Shown here: positions 33,492 to 40,872 of the stretch, one piece after another
Position numbering within the stretch: position 1 is the first letter of the stretch
Layout: every line of letters begins with the position of its first letter
The notes under the pieces: model-generated
What the model saw: the letters and a program-made list of their open reading frames with translations, nothing else
Told to the model about the DNA's origin: nothing
Databases searched by the model: none
Position numbers and translations under genes: made by a program
Assembly: GCA_964627255.1 (NCBI GenBank)
Contig: CAZVIN010000019.1
Span: 1 to 42,785, forward strand
Length of the DNA: 42,785 nt
Source of the DNA: CALLJL01 sp964627255
GTDB lineage: Bacteria; Acidobacteriota; Aminicenantia; Aminicenantales; CALLJL01
Direction: 5' to 3'

Positions 33492-34346
33492 CTATTTCAA
33501 GAAAAGCCGGCTTAGATTGGAGCCGTGAATGGTTAAATGACAGGTAGTGCAATTAGTCGTGGTCGAAGTGAAACGGCTGTGCCAAGCCGGAGCGATGCTG
33601 TGACAGCTAAAGCAAAGGTCAGAAATACTTTGCTGAGTTAAAAGATGCCGATTTGGTGAACCATGGGGGGTGTGGCAGGCAGTGCAGCCTTCAATTCGCG
33701 ACGCGGCGTGCTCATAAAGATAGGGGCCGCCCTTTTCCACGTGGCATTTTAAGCAGGCTTCCTGTTTGAAGCCGGCTAACTGTTCCCGAGTTGCGGGCTC
33801 ATGCGGGTTGTGGCAAGAGGTGCATTCCAAGATGCCTTCCCGGAGGCGGTGTCTTTCGTTGAGGTTAAATTCTGCCAGCACATCCTGGTGGCAAGAAGCA
33901 CAAACCTTGGTGGAAGCGGCTGAGATGACTGAGGCTTCATTTAGGCTCTGGTGGACAGAATGGCATGCTGTGCAATCGAGACCGCCCTTTCCATGAGGGC
34001 TTGAGGCGTAATGACCCGCGTCAGCTAGGTGACAGGAAAGGCAAGGCTTGGTTTTGGCCGCAGCACTTTCCTTGGCGGTAAAAGAAAAAATCGATTCCTT
34101 GGTTCCTTCCTCCACGTGCTTAGCCGCCCCCGAGTGACAAACAGCGCAGTTTTCCTTCTGATGAACCGTGCGGCTAAAGGCTTTAACTACCTCTTCATGG
34201 CAGGCCTGGCAATCATCTAGACTCTGGGTAATTACTGGTCTATTGGCGCCGGGGAGAAAAGCCAGGCCTAAGCCGGTGAGGAAGAAAAGGCTAACAACAA
34301 AAATAAGAAAAAGCCGAGGGCTTGCAATTTTAATTCGTCCTCGCAA
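33492..34346 (-). CDS. Periplasmic decahaem cytochrome, MtrA/DmsE-like
   Basis: The 284-residue protein has an N-terminal signal (LFLIFVVSLFFLTGLGLAF) and ten CxxCH motifs in about 230 residues, the size and density of the MtrA/DmsE/PioA decahaem family. Repeated HxxENCAVCHSG, GLDCTACHSVH and ILECTSCHNPHEP blocks agree. In that family the protein is a wire threaded through the outer-membrane barrel. The start is TTG 34346, supported by AAAGGAGG six bases upstream. It is the first gene of the three-gene conduit operon and has a near-consensus promoter about 150 bases upstream plus a perfect palindrome in the leader. Confidence 0.88.
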   Translation of the reverse strand: MRGRIKIASPRLFLIFVVSLFFLTGLGLAFLPGANRPVITQSLDDCQACHEEVVKAFSRTVHQKENCAVCHSGAAKHVEEGTKESIFSFTAKESAAAKTKPCLSCHLADAGHYASSPHGKGGLDCTACHSVHQSLNEASVISAASTKVCASCHQDVLAEFNLNERHRLREGILECTSCHNPHEPATREQLAGFKQEACLKCHVEKGGPYLYEHAASRIEGCTACHTPHGSPNRHLLTQQSISDLCFSCHSIAPAWHSRFTSTTTNCTTCHLTIHGSNLSRLFLK

Positions 34347-34443
34347 TTTTTGCCTCCTTTCTTATGGGCTCGGCCTTCAATGATAAATTTATAAAAACCC
34401 TTTAAGTTCATCGACTTATTCTTTCTTAACCCTTCTAAGATAA

Positions 34444-34457
34444 GAAACTTAAGTTTC
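34444..34457. promoter_or_regulatory. Perfect 14-base palindrome in the conduit operon leader
   Basis: GAAACTTAAGTTTC lies about 40 bases downstream of the predicted transcription start of the MtrA-like gene. It is a candidate operator; which protein binds it is unknown, though an Rrf2-type regulator is encoded next door. Confidence 0.4.
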
Positions 34458-34504
34458 GCGTTCAAGAAACCACCTATTAGACTAATTTTATCGGAGATAT
34501 AAAA

Positions 34505-34532
34505 TTTATAAGAAAAATAGTATAAATGTCAA
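34505..34532 (-). promoter_or_regulatory. Sigma70-type promoter of the porin-cytochrome operon
   Basis: Perfect TTGACA (34532-34527), 16-base spacer, TATAAA (34510-34505). The leader to TTG 34346 is about 150 bases. A hairpin CTTCCC-TTT-GGGAAG (34552-34566) lies just upstream. Confidence 0.7.
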
Positions 34533-34618
34533 GTTTTTTATCATTTATTCTCTTCCCTTTGGGAAGGGCTGGTTTGAAGCCAAAGTCTGGGATGGCGTGA
34601 AAAAATCGGTGAAAAAGA

Positions 34619-34663
34619 TTGGTGACACCTTACATATTTACCTAATTTTGCGCAAAATTGGGT
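34619..34663 (+). repeat. REP-like motif with palindromic core, copy B
   Basis: TTGGTGACACCTTACATATT is followed by ACC and the perfect palindrome AATTTTGCGCAAAATT (34644-34659), flanked by CC/GG and A/T pairs. It is the best-preserved of three copies and resembles the palindromes mobilised by REP-associated Y1 transposases; none is encoded here. Within the 602-base gap 34347-34948 a plus-strand frame without ATG (34666-34845, ending KTDKSLVI) follows it directly; I do not recognise it. Confidence 0.55.
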
Positions 34664-34948
34664 AGAAAGAGAGACCAAGAAAAGGTAAAGAACTTCAAGA
34701 TTTTCTCTATGAGCAGGGTGGCCAGTTGCACCGGCTCGAGGAAGGGCGAAAACAAAACGGCTTAAAAAAGCTCAAGGGGAGCCAAGCCTTTCTGGACGCG
34801 TCTCGGACTTACCTATACAAGACGGATAAGAGCCTTGTTATTTAATGGAAATTGGGAAAACTTACTCCGGCCATTGCCCTTAAATCGATTCTTCACTAAA
34901 AAGAGTACTTCGGCTCAAAATTTGAAAGGCGGGAATAGAGCCTCTGAT

Positions 34949-35398
34949 TTAGTGAGTTGTTTTCTTCTTAGGTTTCTGCTTTTTGGTGCAGGCCTCAAGA
35001 ATAGATTGAAGGGTTACTTGAGCAAAGTAATTTTCCAGGGCCTGAGAAGCCTCTTTCCAGATTTCCGCTACCGCGCACTGGGGAAGACGATGGCAAAAAT
35101 TCTTGTCGAGAACACAATCGACAAGCGCACAGGGCCCCTCCAGCGCCTCCAGAATATCCAGGATCTTGATTTCTGAAGGTTTCTTGGCCAGGCTATAGCC
35201 GCCACCCGCTCCTCTGATGCTTTTGACCAGGTTAGCGAATTTAAGGGGGATAATAATTTGTTCCAGATACCGAAGCGATATACCTTCTTCTTCAGCCACG
35301 TTTTTCAGAATGACCGATTTTTTGCCCTCAGTATAGTTGCGGGCTAAAACTAACATGAGCCTCGTTCCGTAGCGTCCCTTGGTGGATAACTTTATCAT
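34949..35398 (-). CDS. Rrf2/IscR-family transcriptional regulator
   Basis: I start at ATG 35398 (MIKLSTKGRYGTRLMLVLAR), which has AAGGAG six bases upstream and gives 149 residues, the usual family size. The N-terminal winged helix includes SLRYLEQIIIPLKFANLVKS and the wing RGAGGGYSLAKKPSEI. The C-terminal part has Cys90, Cys95, Cys102 and Cys108; Cys95-x6-Cys102-x5-Cys108 fits the iron-sulfur cluster ligands of IscR/NsrR/RsrR-type members. It probably senses iron-sulfur status, redox or nitric oxide. It is divergent from iorA and lies upstream of the conduit operon. A perfect palindrome (35430-35443) just upstream of its own start suggests autoregulation. Confidence 0.9.
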   Translation of the reverse strand: MIKLSTKGRYGTRLMLVLARNYTEGKKSVILKNVAEEEGISLRYLEQIIIPLKFANLVKSIRGAGGGYSLAKKPSEIKILDILEALEGPCALVDCVLDKNFCHRLPQCAVAEIWKEASQALENYFAQVTLQSILEACTKKQKPKKKTTH

Positions 35399-35429
35399 TC
35401 CCTTCTCCTTAAAAATTAAAAAAATTTTA

Positions 35430-35443
35430 AACATAATTATGTT
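35430..35443. promoter_or_regulatory. Perfect palindrome upstream of the Rrf2-type gene (candidate operator)
   Basis: AACATAATTATGTT lies 31 bases before ATG 35398, overlapping the likely promoter (TAAAAT at its downstream edge on the minus strand). Position and symmetry suit an autoregulatory site. Confidence 0.45.
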
Positions 35444-35715
35444 ATTCCAAGTTTAAACCAATTGCAAATAAATTCTATCGGAATTGCGGTAATTCTTAGG
35501 CAAAAGGGTAGATGAACTAGGTCAGCTATAGTGACCACCGAGAATCTCCAAGGTAATAAAGTAAGCCCGAGCCTTAATCTTTTTCTGCTTAGAGAATTTT
35601 TGACCTCTACATATAGACAAGTTAAGTCTTGTGGCCCAAAAGTCAAAAATTAAGCCCTCGCGGACGTGGTAACTGGGGAAAGACCGCCCTTGATATCTTG
35701 ACCCCTGTTCGTAAC

Positions 35716-35744
35716 TTGACAGAAACGGAGCGAAAGGATAACTT
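35716..35744 (+). promoter_or_regulatory. Possible promoter of iorAB
   Basis: Perfect TTGACA (35716-35721), 17-base spacer, weak TAACTT (35739-35744). Elsewhere in the 394-base divergent gap 35399-35792, an inverted repeat ACAAG-TTAAGT-CTTGT is at 35617-35632. No gene is convincing in the gap. Confidence 0.35.
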
Positions 35745-35792
35745 GAGAGGTTAAATTCTTGTACAAAGAACTTAGTTAACCAAACAGGCACG

Positions 35793-37394
35793 ATGGAAAA
35801 GATGGTTCTTCTGGGCGATGAAGCTGTGGCTCTGGCCGCTATTCATTCCGGTTTAGCAGCTGCTTATTCCTATCCGGGAACCCCCGCTTCTGAGGTAATG
35901 GAATATCTCATTCGGGAGGCGCAAAAAGAGAATAAGTTTGTTGCCTCCTGGTCGGTCAACGAGAAAGTTGCTTATGAGCAAGCCTTAGGGGTTTCTTTTG
36001 CGGGCAAAAGAGCCCTCGTTTCGATGAAACACGTTGGCCTGAACGTAGCCGCTGACCCTTTTATTAATTCCAGCTTGACGGGAGCTAATGGTGGCTTGGT
36101 TTTGGTCGTGGCTGATGACCCTAATATGCATAGCTCCCAGGATGAGCAGGATAGCCGTTTTTACGCTCAATTTGCCCAGATATTCTGCTTTGAACCGACC
36201 AACCATCAAGAAGCTTATGACATGACCAGGCAAGCCTTTGACCTTTCCGAAGCCGTCGGCCTTCCAGTGATGATACGGTTAGTTACGCGGCTGGCTCACA
36301 GCCGCTCCTCTATTGAGGCTCGGCCGCCTGTCCAACTTCAAACCTTGCCGCCTGGAGATAGAAGTCACTGGACGCTTCTGCCCATTAATGCCCGGCGTCG
36401 CTTCCGGGTTGTCTTGGACAAGCAATCAGAATTGCTTCGACTGTCCGAAGAGTCGCCCTTTAATCAGCTGAAACTGAGCTCCGAAAACTCTTCTCTGGGA
36501 ATTATCGCCTCGGGTATCGCAGCCAATTATGTCTTTGAGAACTGGCCTGACCTTAAGCCGCGGCCGTCTTTCTTAAAAATTTCTACCTATCCTTTGCCGG
36601 AGAAGCTAATCCGACGCTTAGTAGAACGAGTGACGACAATTCTGGTGGTGGAAGAAGGTTATCCGTTGGTCGAAAGAGGCTTGCGCGGTATTATGGGCCT
36701 TCCCGGGAAGAAAATAAAGGGAAAGTTGAGCGGCGATTTGCCCTCCTCTGGAGAATTATCTCCCGACGTTGTTCGGCAAGCTTTAGGTCTTTCTCCTCGG
36801 TCACAAGTTAAGCTTAGCTCTCTACCGTTAGCCCCACGACCCCCACAGCTTTGTCAAGGTTGTCCCCATGCCGATACTTTCCTGGCTCTGAAAGAAGCGT
36901 TGAAGGACTACCCCCAAGCCGCGGTTTTTAGCGATATTGGCTGTTATACCTTAGGTTATTTCCCACCTTATAACGCCGTTGATACTTGTGTTTGTATGGG
37001 AGCCAGCATCGGTATGGCTAAGGGAGGAGCTGAGGCGGGGCTCCATCCTTCGGTCGCCGTCATAGGCGATTCCACCTTTGGCCATTCGGGTTTGACACCG
37101 CTTCTTGAAGCCGCTCGAGTCAATACTCCCATGACAGTTATTATTTTGGATAACGGGACTGTGGCCATGACCGGAGGTCAAATGAGCTATGCCTCGGGTG
37201 AGCCTCTCCTTAAAATAATTGAAGGCTTAGGAGTAGACCGAAAACATCTGAGAATCATCGAGCCTTTGCCTAAGAATTTAGCTCAGAATGCCGCCATTAT
37301 TCGGGAAGAAATAAACTATCCAGGTTTATCAGTAATCGTGGCGGTTAGGGAATGTGTCCAGGAAGCGAGAAAAAGAAAGAGGCCGCAGGAATGA
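35793..37394 (+). CDS. iorA: Indolepyruvate:ferredoxin oxidoreductase alpha subunit, short form without ferredoxin domain
   Basis: The 533-residue protein has the IorA order: a pyrimidine-binding/transferase part starting LLGDEAVALAAIHSGL and YSYPGTPASEVMEY, a middle domain, then the TPP-binding part with CQGCPHADTF (Cys354, Cys357), DIGCYTLGYFPPY, VDTCVCMGASIG, and GDSTFGHSG to DNGTVAMTGGQ. It oxidatively decarboxylates aryl-pyruvates and related 2-oxoacids to acyl-CoA, reducing ferredoxin. Standard IorA proteins carry a C-terminal two-[4Fe-4S] ferredoxin domain (about 60-100 residues). This one stops at VRECVQEARKRKRPQE with no CxxCxxCxxxCP motif. The stop overlaps the iorB start (ATGA), so the short form is genuine and not a frameshift within the window. 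An external ferredoxin or other acceptor is implied. Confidence 0.93.
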   Translation: MEKMVLLGDEAVALAAIHSGLAAAYSYPGTPASEVMEYLIREAQKENKFVASWSVNEKVAYEQALGVSFAGKRALVSMKHVGLNVAADPFINSSLTGANGGLVLVVADDPNMHSSQDEQDSRFYAQFAQIFCFEPTNHQEAYDMTRQAFDLSEAVGLPVMIRLVTRLAHSRSSIEARPPVQLQTLPPGDRSHWTLLPINARRRFRVVLDKQSELLRLSEESPFNQLKLSSENSSLGIIASGIAANYVFENWPDLKPRPSFLKISTYPLPEKLIRRLVERVTTILVVEEGYPLVERGLRGIMGLPGKKIKGKLSGDLPSSGELSPDVVRQALGLSPRSQVKLSSLPLAPRPPQLCQGCPHADTFLALKEALKDYPQAAVFSDIGCYTLGYFPPYNAVDTCVCMGASIGMAKGGAEAGLHPSVAVIGDSTFGHSGLTPLLEAARVNTPMTVIILDNGTVAMTGGQMSYASGEPLLKIIEGLGVDRKHLRIIEPLPKNLAQNAAIIREEINYPGLSVIVAVRECVQEARKRKRPQE

Positions 37395-37999
37395 ATTTCG
37401 ACTTGATTTTAGCCGGGGTTGGCGGGCAGGGCGTTCTCTCGATTGCTTTTGTTATTGACCGGGCCGCGGTCAGTGAGGGGTTGAATTTTAAACAAGCAGA
37501 AATTCATGGCATGGCTCAGAGAGGCGGAGCGGTCGAATCCCATTTGCGGCTTTCCGACCAGCCAATATATAGCGACCTTATTCCCAAGGGGAAAGCGGAC
37601 CTCCTTCTGAGCGTGGAGCCTCTCGAGGCTCTCCGTTATTTGGATTATTTAAGGCCAGATGGATTATTGATTACCAACACGACGCCCTATGTTAACATCC
37701 CCAACTATCCAGCCTTAACCGAAGTATTAGCCTCTCTCAAAGAGGTTCGCCGGCATTTGCTTATTGAGGCCGAATTAATGGCCAAAGAGGCGGGTTCATT
37801 CCGGACTCAAAATATGGTTATGGTTGGGGCGGCCTCTCCCTTCTTACCCTTGACTCCCGAAAACTTGAGAAAAGCAGTGGCTGAATTTTTTGCTCCCCGG
37901 GGAGAGAAAATCGTGGCGATGAATCTCAAGGCTTTTGAGCTTGGCCGAAACGCGGCTTCTTCCTATCCCTTAGGTGACATAAGACCTGGGGAAAATTGA
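37391..37999 (+). CDS. iorB: Indolepyruvate:ferredoxin oxidoreductase beta subunit
   Basis: I start at ATG 37391 (MNFDLILAGVGGQGVLSIAF), which overlaps the iorA stop by four bases; an earlier in-frame ATG at 37352 lies inside iorA. The 202-residue product is the gamma-type domain of 2-oxoacid oxidoreductases, with GVGGQGVLS, then EIHGMAQRGGAVESHLR and NMVMVGAAS. It pairs with IorA to form the active enzyme in the cytoplasm. After the stop there is an A-rich stretch, then a hairpin (38066-38082) before the acyl-CoA synthetase gene. Confidence 0.95.
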   Translation: MNFDLILAGVGGQGVLSIAFVIDRAAVSEGLNFKQAEIHGMAQRGGAVESHLRLSDQPIYSDLIPKGKADLLLSVEPLEALRYLDYLRPDGLLITNTTPYVNIPNYPALTEVLASLKEVRRHLLIEAELMAKEAGSFRTQNMVMVGAASPFLPLTPENLRKAVAEFFAPRGEKIVAMNLKAFELGRNAASSYPLGDIRPGEN

Positions 38000-38065
38000 A
38001 TTGGCTCCTAAAAATAGAAAAAAAAATTAGGAAAAAAAGAAATAGAATGAAATTAGCTTGTCTCC

Positions 38066-38082
38066 TTAGCTTTCGAAGCTAA
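38066..38082 (+). terminator. Hairpin between iorB and the acyl-CoA synthetase gene
   Basis: TTAGCTT-TCG-AAGCTAA is a perfect seven-base-pair stem with a three-base loop, followed by TTTGATTATCATTT. The stem is AT-rich and the T-run is broken, so it may be a weak terminator or attenuator. Confidence 0.35.
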
Positions 38083-38132
38083 TTTGATTATCATTTAGAT
38101 ATCCTCCAGCCAAAGGATTCTGGAGATATAAA

Positions 38133-40466
38133 ATGAATAGCTCCTTTAAAGCCATCCAGCAATTATTAATCAAAACTGAAAAAGAAGGTCGAAGGCATCT
38201 TTTGGAGCCGGAGGTCTATTCTGTTTTTAAACACCTCGGGTTTAAAGTGCCCCAATTTGTCTTTGTTCCCGCCGACAGGATGCCTTCAGCCGCTAAACTA
38301 AAAAAATTGAGGACTCCAGAAGTTGTCTTGAAGGTAGTTTCGCCGCTTATTCTCCACAAAACCGATGTTGGCGGCGTTCGCTTTTGTCCAAACAAAATTA
38401 AGGACATTAAAGAGAACTTAGCTCTGATGCTTCAGGAAATTCCCCCGCGCTGGCTTAGTTGGGCTAAATCAAAAGGCATTCTCTCCGCTGAGGGCCAGCC
38501 TCTTAGCGAGTTAAATATACGTAAAGCCATCAAAGGGTTTTTGGTCGTCGAAAAAGTTTCCTTTGAAAAAATCGGTCTGGGAGAAGAGTTGGTCTTGGGT
38601 CTTCGTCAGACGCGAGATTTTGGTCCTGTGGTCACTGTTGGCTTAGGAGGAGTCGACGTTGAGTATATAGCTTCGCGACTTAAAGAGGACCAATCTTTGG
38701 GTTTTTTTGCGGCCTTTTTAATTAAAAGAGAAAAAATTGTTTCGACCTTAGAACGGCTGGCTTTTTATGAAAAATTGATAAAAGGGCCCAGAGGAGGGAA
38801 GCCGGTTATTTCTAAGGAGAGATTGGTTCAGGTTATCGAGAGTTTGGCGAGTTTAGGTCGCTCCTTGGCTTCTTTAAGAAGGGGGAATCAATTGATCATC
38901 GAGGAGCTCGAGGCCAACCCGGTAGTTGTCGCTAAAGGAGAGCTGATTCCTCTCGATGGCTTAGCTCGTTTTTCTCGTCCTCTACAGACTCGATTGAGAC
39001 CGCCCGTTGAACCCATAAGCCAGCTCCTGCGACCTCAATCTCTAGGCATAATCGGAGTTTCGGAAAAAATGAACCTCGGCCACATAATTCTTAACAATAT
39101 TTTGGAAGCGGGATTCCCGCGGGAAAAGATTTTTATCGTCAAGCCAAATTGCGAATCAATCGAAGGTTGCCGCTGTTATCCCTCTATGGCTGAGCTGCCA
39201 GAAACAGTTGACCTTTTTGTTTACGCTCTTCCTGCCGAACAGGTCTATTCTTATTTACAGCAGATTATCCAAGCCCAGAAAGCGAGGTCAATGGTTATAA
39301 TTGCGGGCGGGTTAGGTGAGAAAAGCGGTACGCAAGCCGAAGAGCAAAGAATCCGCCAGCTCTTGGAAGAGGCCAGGCGGGGAGGCCGACTGGTGCCCGT
39401 GGTCAACGGGGCTAATTGTCTGGGAATAATCTCCCGTCCAGGTCTTTACGACACAACTTTTATCCCTGAATACAAGTTTCCACGGCCCAGAAGCGGCCGG
39501 CCGGGACTGGTTTTTATCTCGCAAAGCGGTGCTTTTATGATTACTAGGCTAAATAAATCCTCTGTCCTTGCTCCCTACATAGCGATTTCTGTCGGCAATC
39601 AAATTGACTTGACGGTAGCTGATTATCTCCGTTATTTTGCGCAGACTCGCTGGCCAGAGGTAAAAGTTATTGCCCTTTATCTCGAGGGGTTAAGGGAGGG
39701 AGACGGAATAATTTTAGCTAAAGCCGCGGCCCAGCTTATTCGCGATGGCAAAAGAATTATTGTTTATAAAGGCGGGAGAACCCCCGAGGGTCAAGCGGCC
39801 ACAGTTAGCCATACTGCTTCCATTGCTGGCGATTATTCAATCTTTAAGAATCTGCTGAGCCAGGTGGGAGTTTACGTGGCTGATACCTTGGCTGAGTTCG
39901 AAACCGGAATGAGAGCTCTCTTTCACTTGGCCAACAAAAAGGTGCGAGGCCGAAGAGTGGGCTTAGTGAGTAACGCTGGGTTTGAATGTGTCATTATGGC
40001 TGATAATGTTGACCCGGAAAAAGGCTTGAAGCTGGCTCGCTGGTCTCCTCGCACCCTTCAGCGCTTTCTTTCCGCTCTTTCTCCCTTGGGTATCGAAAAG
40101 CTTCAGGATATTCGTAACCCCCTTGATTTAACTCCAGTGGCCGATGATGCGGCTTTTGCTGCCTGTGCTGAGGCGGTGCTTGATGACCCTAAGGTTGACT
40201 GCGCAGTTATTTCGCCTGTCCCTATGACGCCGGCGCTCCAAACTTTGCCTTTTGGAGATAAGCATACAGAAGATTTTCATCAGCCTTCGAGTTTGGCCTC
40301 GCGCTTAGTCGAGCTTTTTAACCGGAGTGCGAAACCCGTTGTTTTCTGCTTGGATGCTGGTCCCCTTTATGACCCCTTAGCCGATTATCTGGAGACTTGC
40401 GGCCTACCGGTTTTCCGTCGAATCGACGAGGCCCTTCTTTTCTTAAAAAAATTGGTCAGGCTTTAA
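38133..40466 (+). CDS. ADP-forming acetate/acyl-CoA ligase, fused beta-alpha subunits
   Basis: The 777-residue protein converts acyl-CoA, ADP and phosphate to the free acid, CoA and ATP. An ATP-grasp (beta) half comes first, with LHKTDVGGV (His75, matching the beta-subunit catalytic His). The alpha half follows from about residue 285: CoA-binding LRPQSLGIIGVSEK, then VNGANCLGII, FISQSGAF, and SHTASIAGDYSIF with His560 as the phosphorylated His. The beta-before-alpha order differs from the commoner alpha-beta fusion. It lies 133 bases after iorB, so acyl-CoA made by IorAB could be used at once for substrate-level phosphorylation, as in peptide-fermenting archaea and bacteria. GGAG lies seven bases before the ATG. 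Confidence 0.92.
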   Translation: MNSSFKAIQQLLIKTEKEGRRHLLEPEVYSVFKHLGFKVPQFVFVPADRMPSAAKLKKLRTPEVVLKVVSPLILHKTDVGGVRFCPNKIKDIKENLALMLQEIPPRWLSWAKSKGILSAEGQPLSELNIRKAIKGFLVVEKVSFEKIGLGEELVLGLRQTRDFGPVVTVGLGGVDVEYIASRLKEDQSLGFFAAFLIKREKIVSTLERLAFYEKLIKGPRGGKPVISKERLVQVIESLASLGRSLASLRRGNQLIIEELEANPVVVAKGELIPLDGLARFSRPLQTRLRPPVEPISQLLRPQSLGIIGVSEKMNLGHIILNNILEAGFPREKIFIVKPNCESIEGCRCYPSMAELPETVDLFVYALPAEQVYSYLQQIIQAQKARSMVIIAGGLGEKSGTQAEEQRIRQLLEEARRGGRLVPVVNGANCLGIISRPGLYDTTFIPEYKFPRPRSGRPGLVFISQSGAFMITRLNKSSVLAPYIAISVGNQIDLTVADYLRYFAQTRWPEVKVIALYLEGLREGDGIILAKAAAQLIRDGKRIIVYKGGRTPEGQAATVSHTASIAGDYSIFKNLLSQVGVYVADTLAEFETGMRALFHLANKKVRGRRVGLVSNAGFECVIMADNVDPEKGLKLARWSPRTLQRFLSALSPLGIEKLQDIRNPLDLTPVADDAAFAACAEAVLDDPKVDCAVISPVPMTPALQTLPFGDKHTEDFHQPSSLASRLVELFNRSAKPVVFCLDAGPLYDPLADYLETCGLPVFRRIDEALLFLKKLVRL

Positions 40467-40824
40467 AAATTAAAGTTGACCCAGGGGCCAAAAACCAAGC
40501 CCTGAGGAATAAAATCGATTTACCAAGCGCAGACAGGGCTCTTTACCTTTGGACTCTAAGAGAAAAGGCTGTTCTATAATAACTAAGGTCATTTATTAGG
40601 CTATATAGGCTGTATTTCCTCTAAAAACAAGGAAATATGAAATTTTAACCGGCCCCTAAGCGTATTTTAAAATTAGGAAGACGATTTATTCTCATCCCAA
40701 CCTTCTCGGCTAAGGGGCATCAGAACAACCAACAGACTTGCCTCCGACCGAAAGCGTAATCGTCGTCCCTTTAAAATTGGTTGCTTACCCTTGCTAATAA
40801 AAAAAGCTGTAATTTTGGTGGAGT

Positions 40825-40833
40825 ATGATATAA
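40825..40833 (+). promoter_or_regulatory. Extended -10 promoter of rpoD
   Basis: TGA followed by perfect TATAAT (40828-40833), about 40 bases before the rpoD start; the -35 region is poor, as is common with extended -10 elements. The 406-base gap 40467-40872 holds no other feature I can support. A frame that overlaps the end of the synthetase gene (40397-40579) is probably chance. Confidence 0.5.
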
Positions 40834-40872
40834 TATTAAATATCTTTAGGCTCTTAAATAGGGAATGGGGCG

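Noticed and set aside
34268..34465. 65-residue minus-strand frame in the leader of the MtrA-like gene
   Set aside because: It lacks a ribosome site and overlaps the well-supported TTG start of the decahaem gene in another frame; a regulatory leader peptide remains possible but unsupported.
35437..35791. Two minus-strand frames between the Rrf2-type gene and iorA
   Set aside because: Composition is not protein-like, they overlap each other and the likely iorA promoter, and no ribosome site is seen.
40397..40579. 60-residue frame overlapping the end of the acyl-CoA ligase gene
   Set aside because: About a third lies in a shifted frame of a well-supported gene, and no start signal is present.
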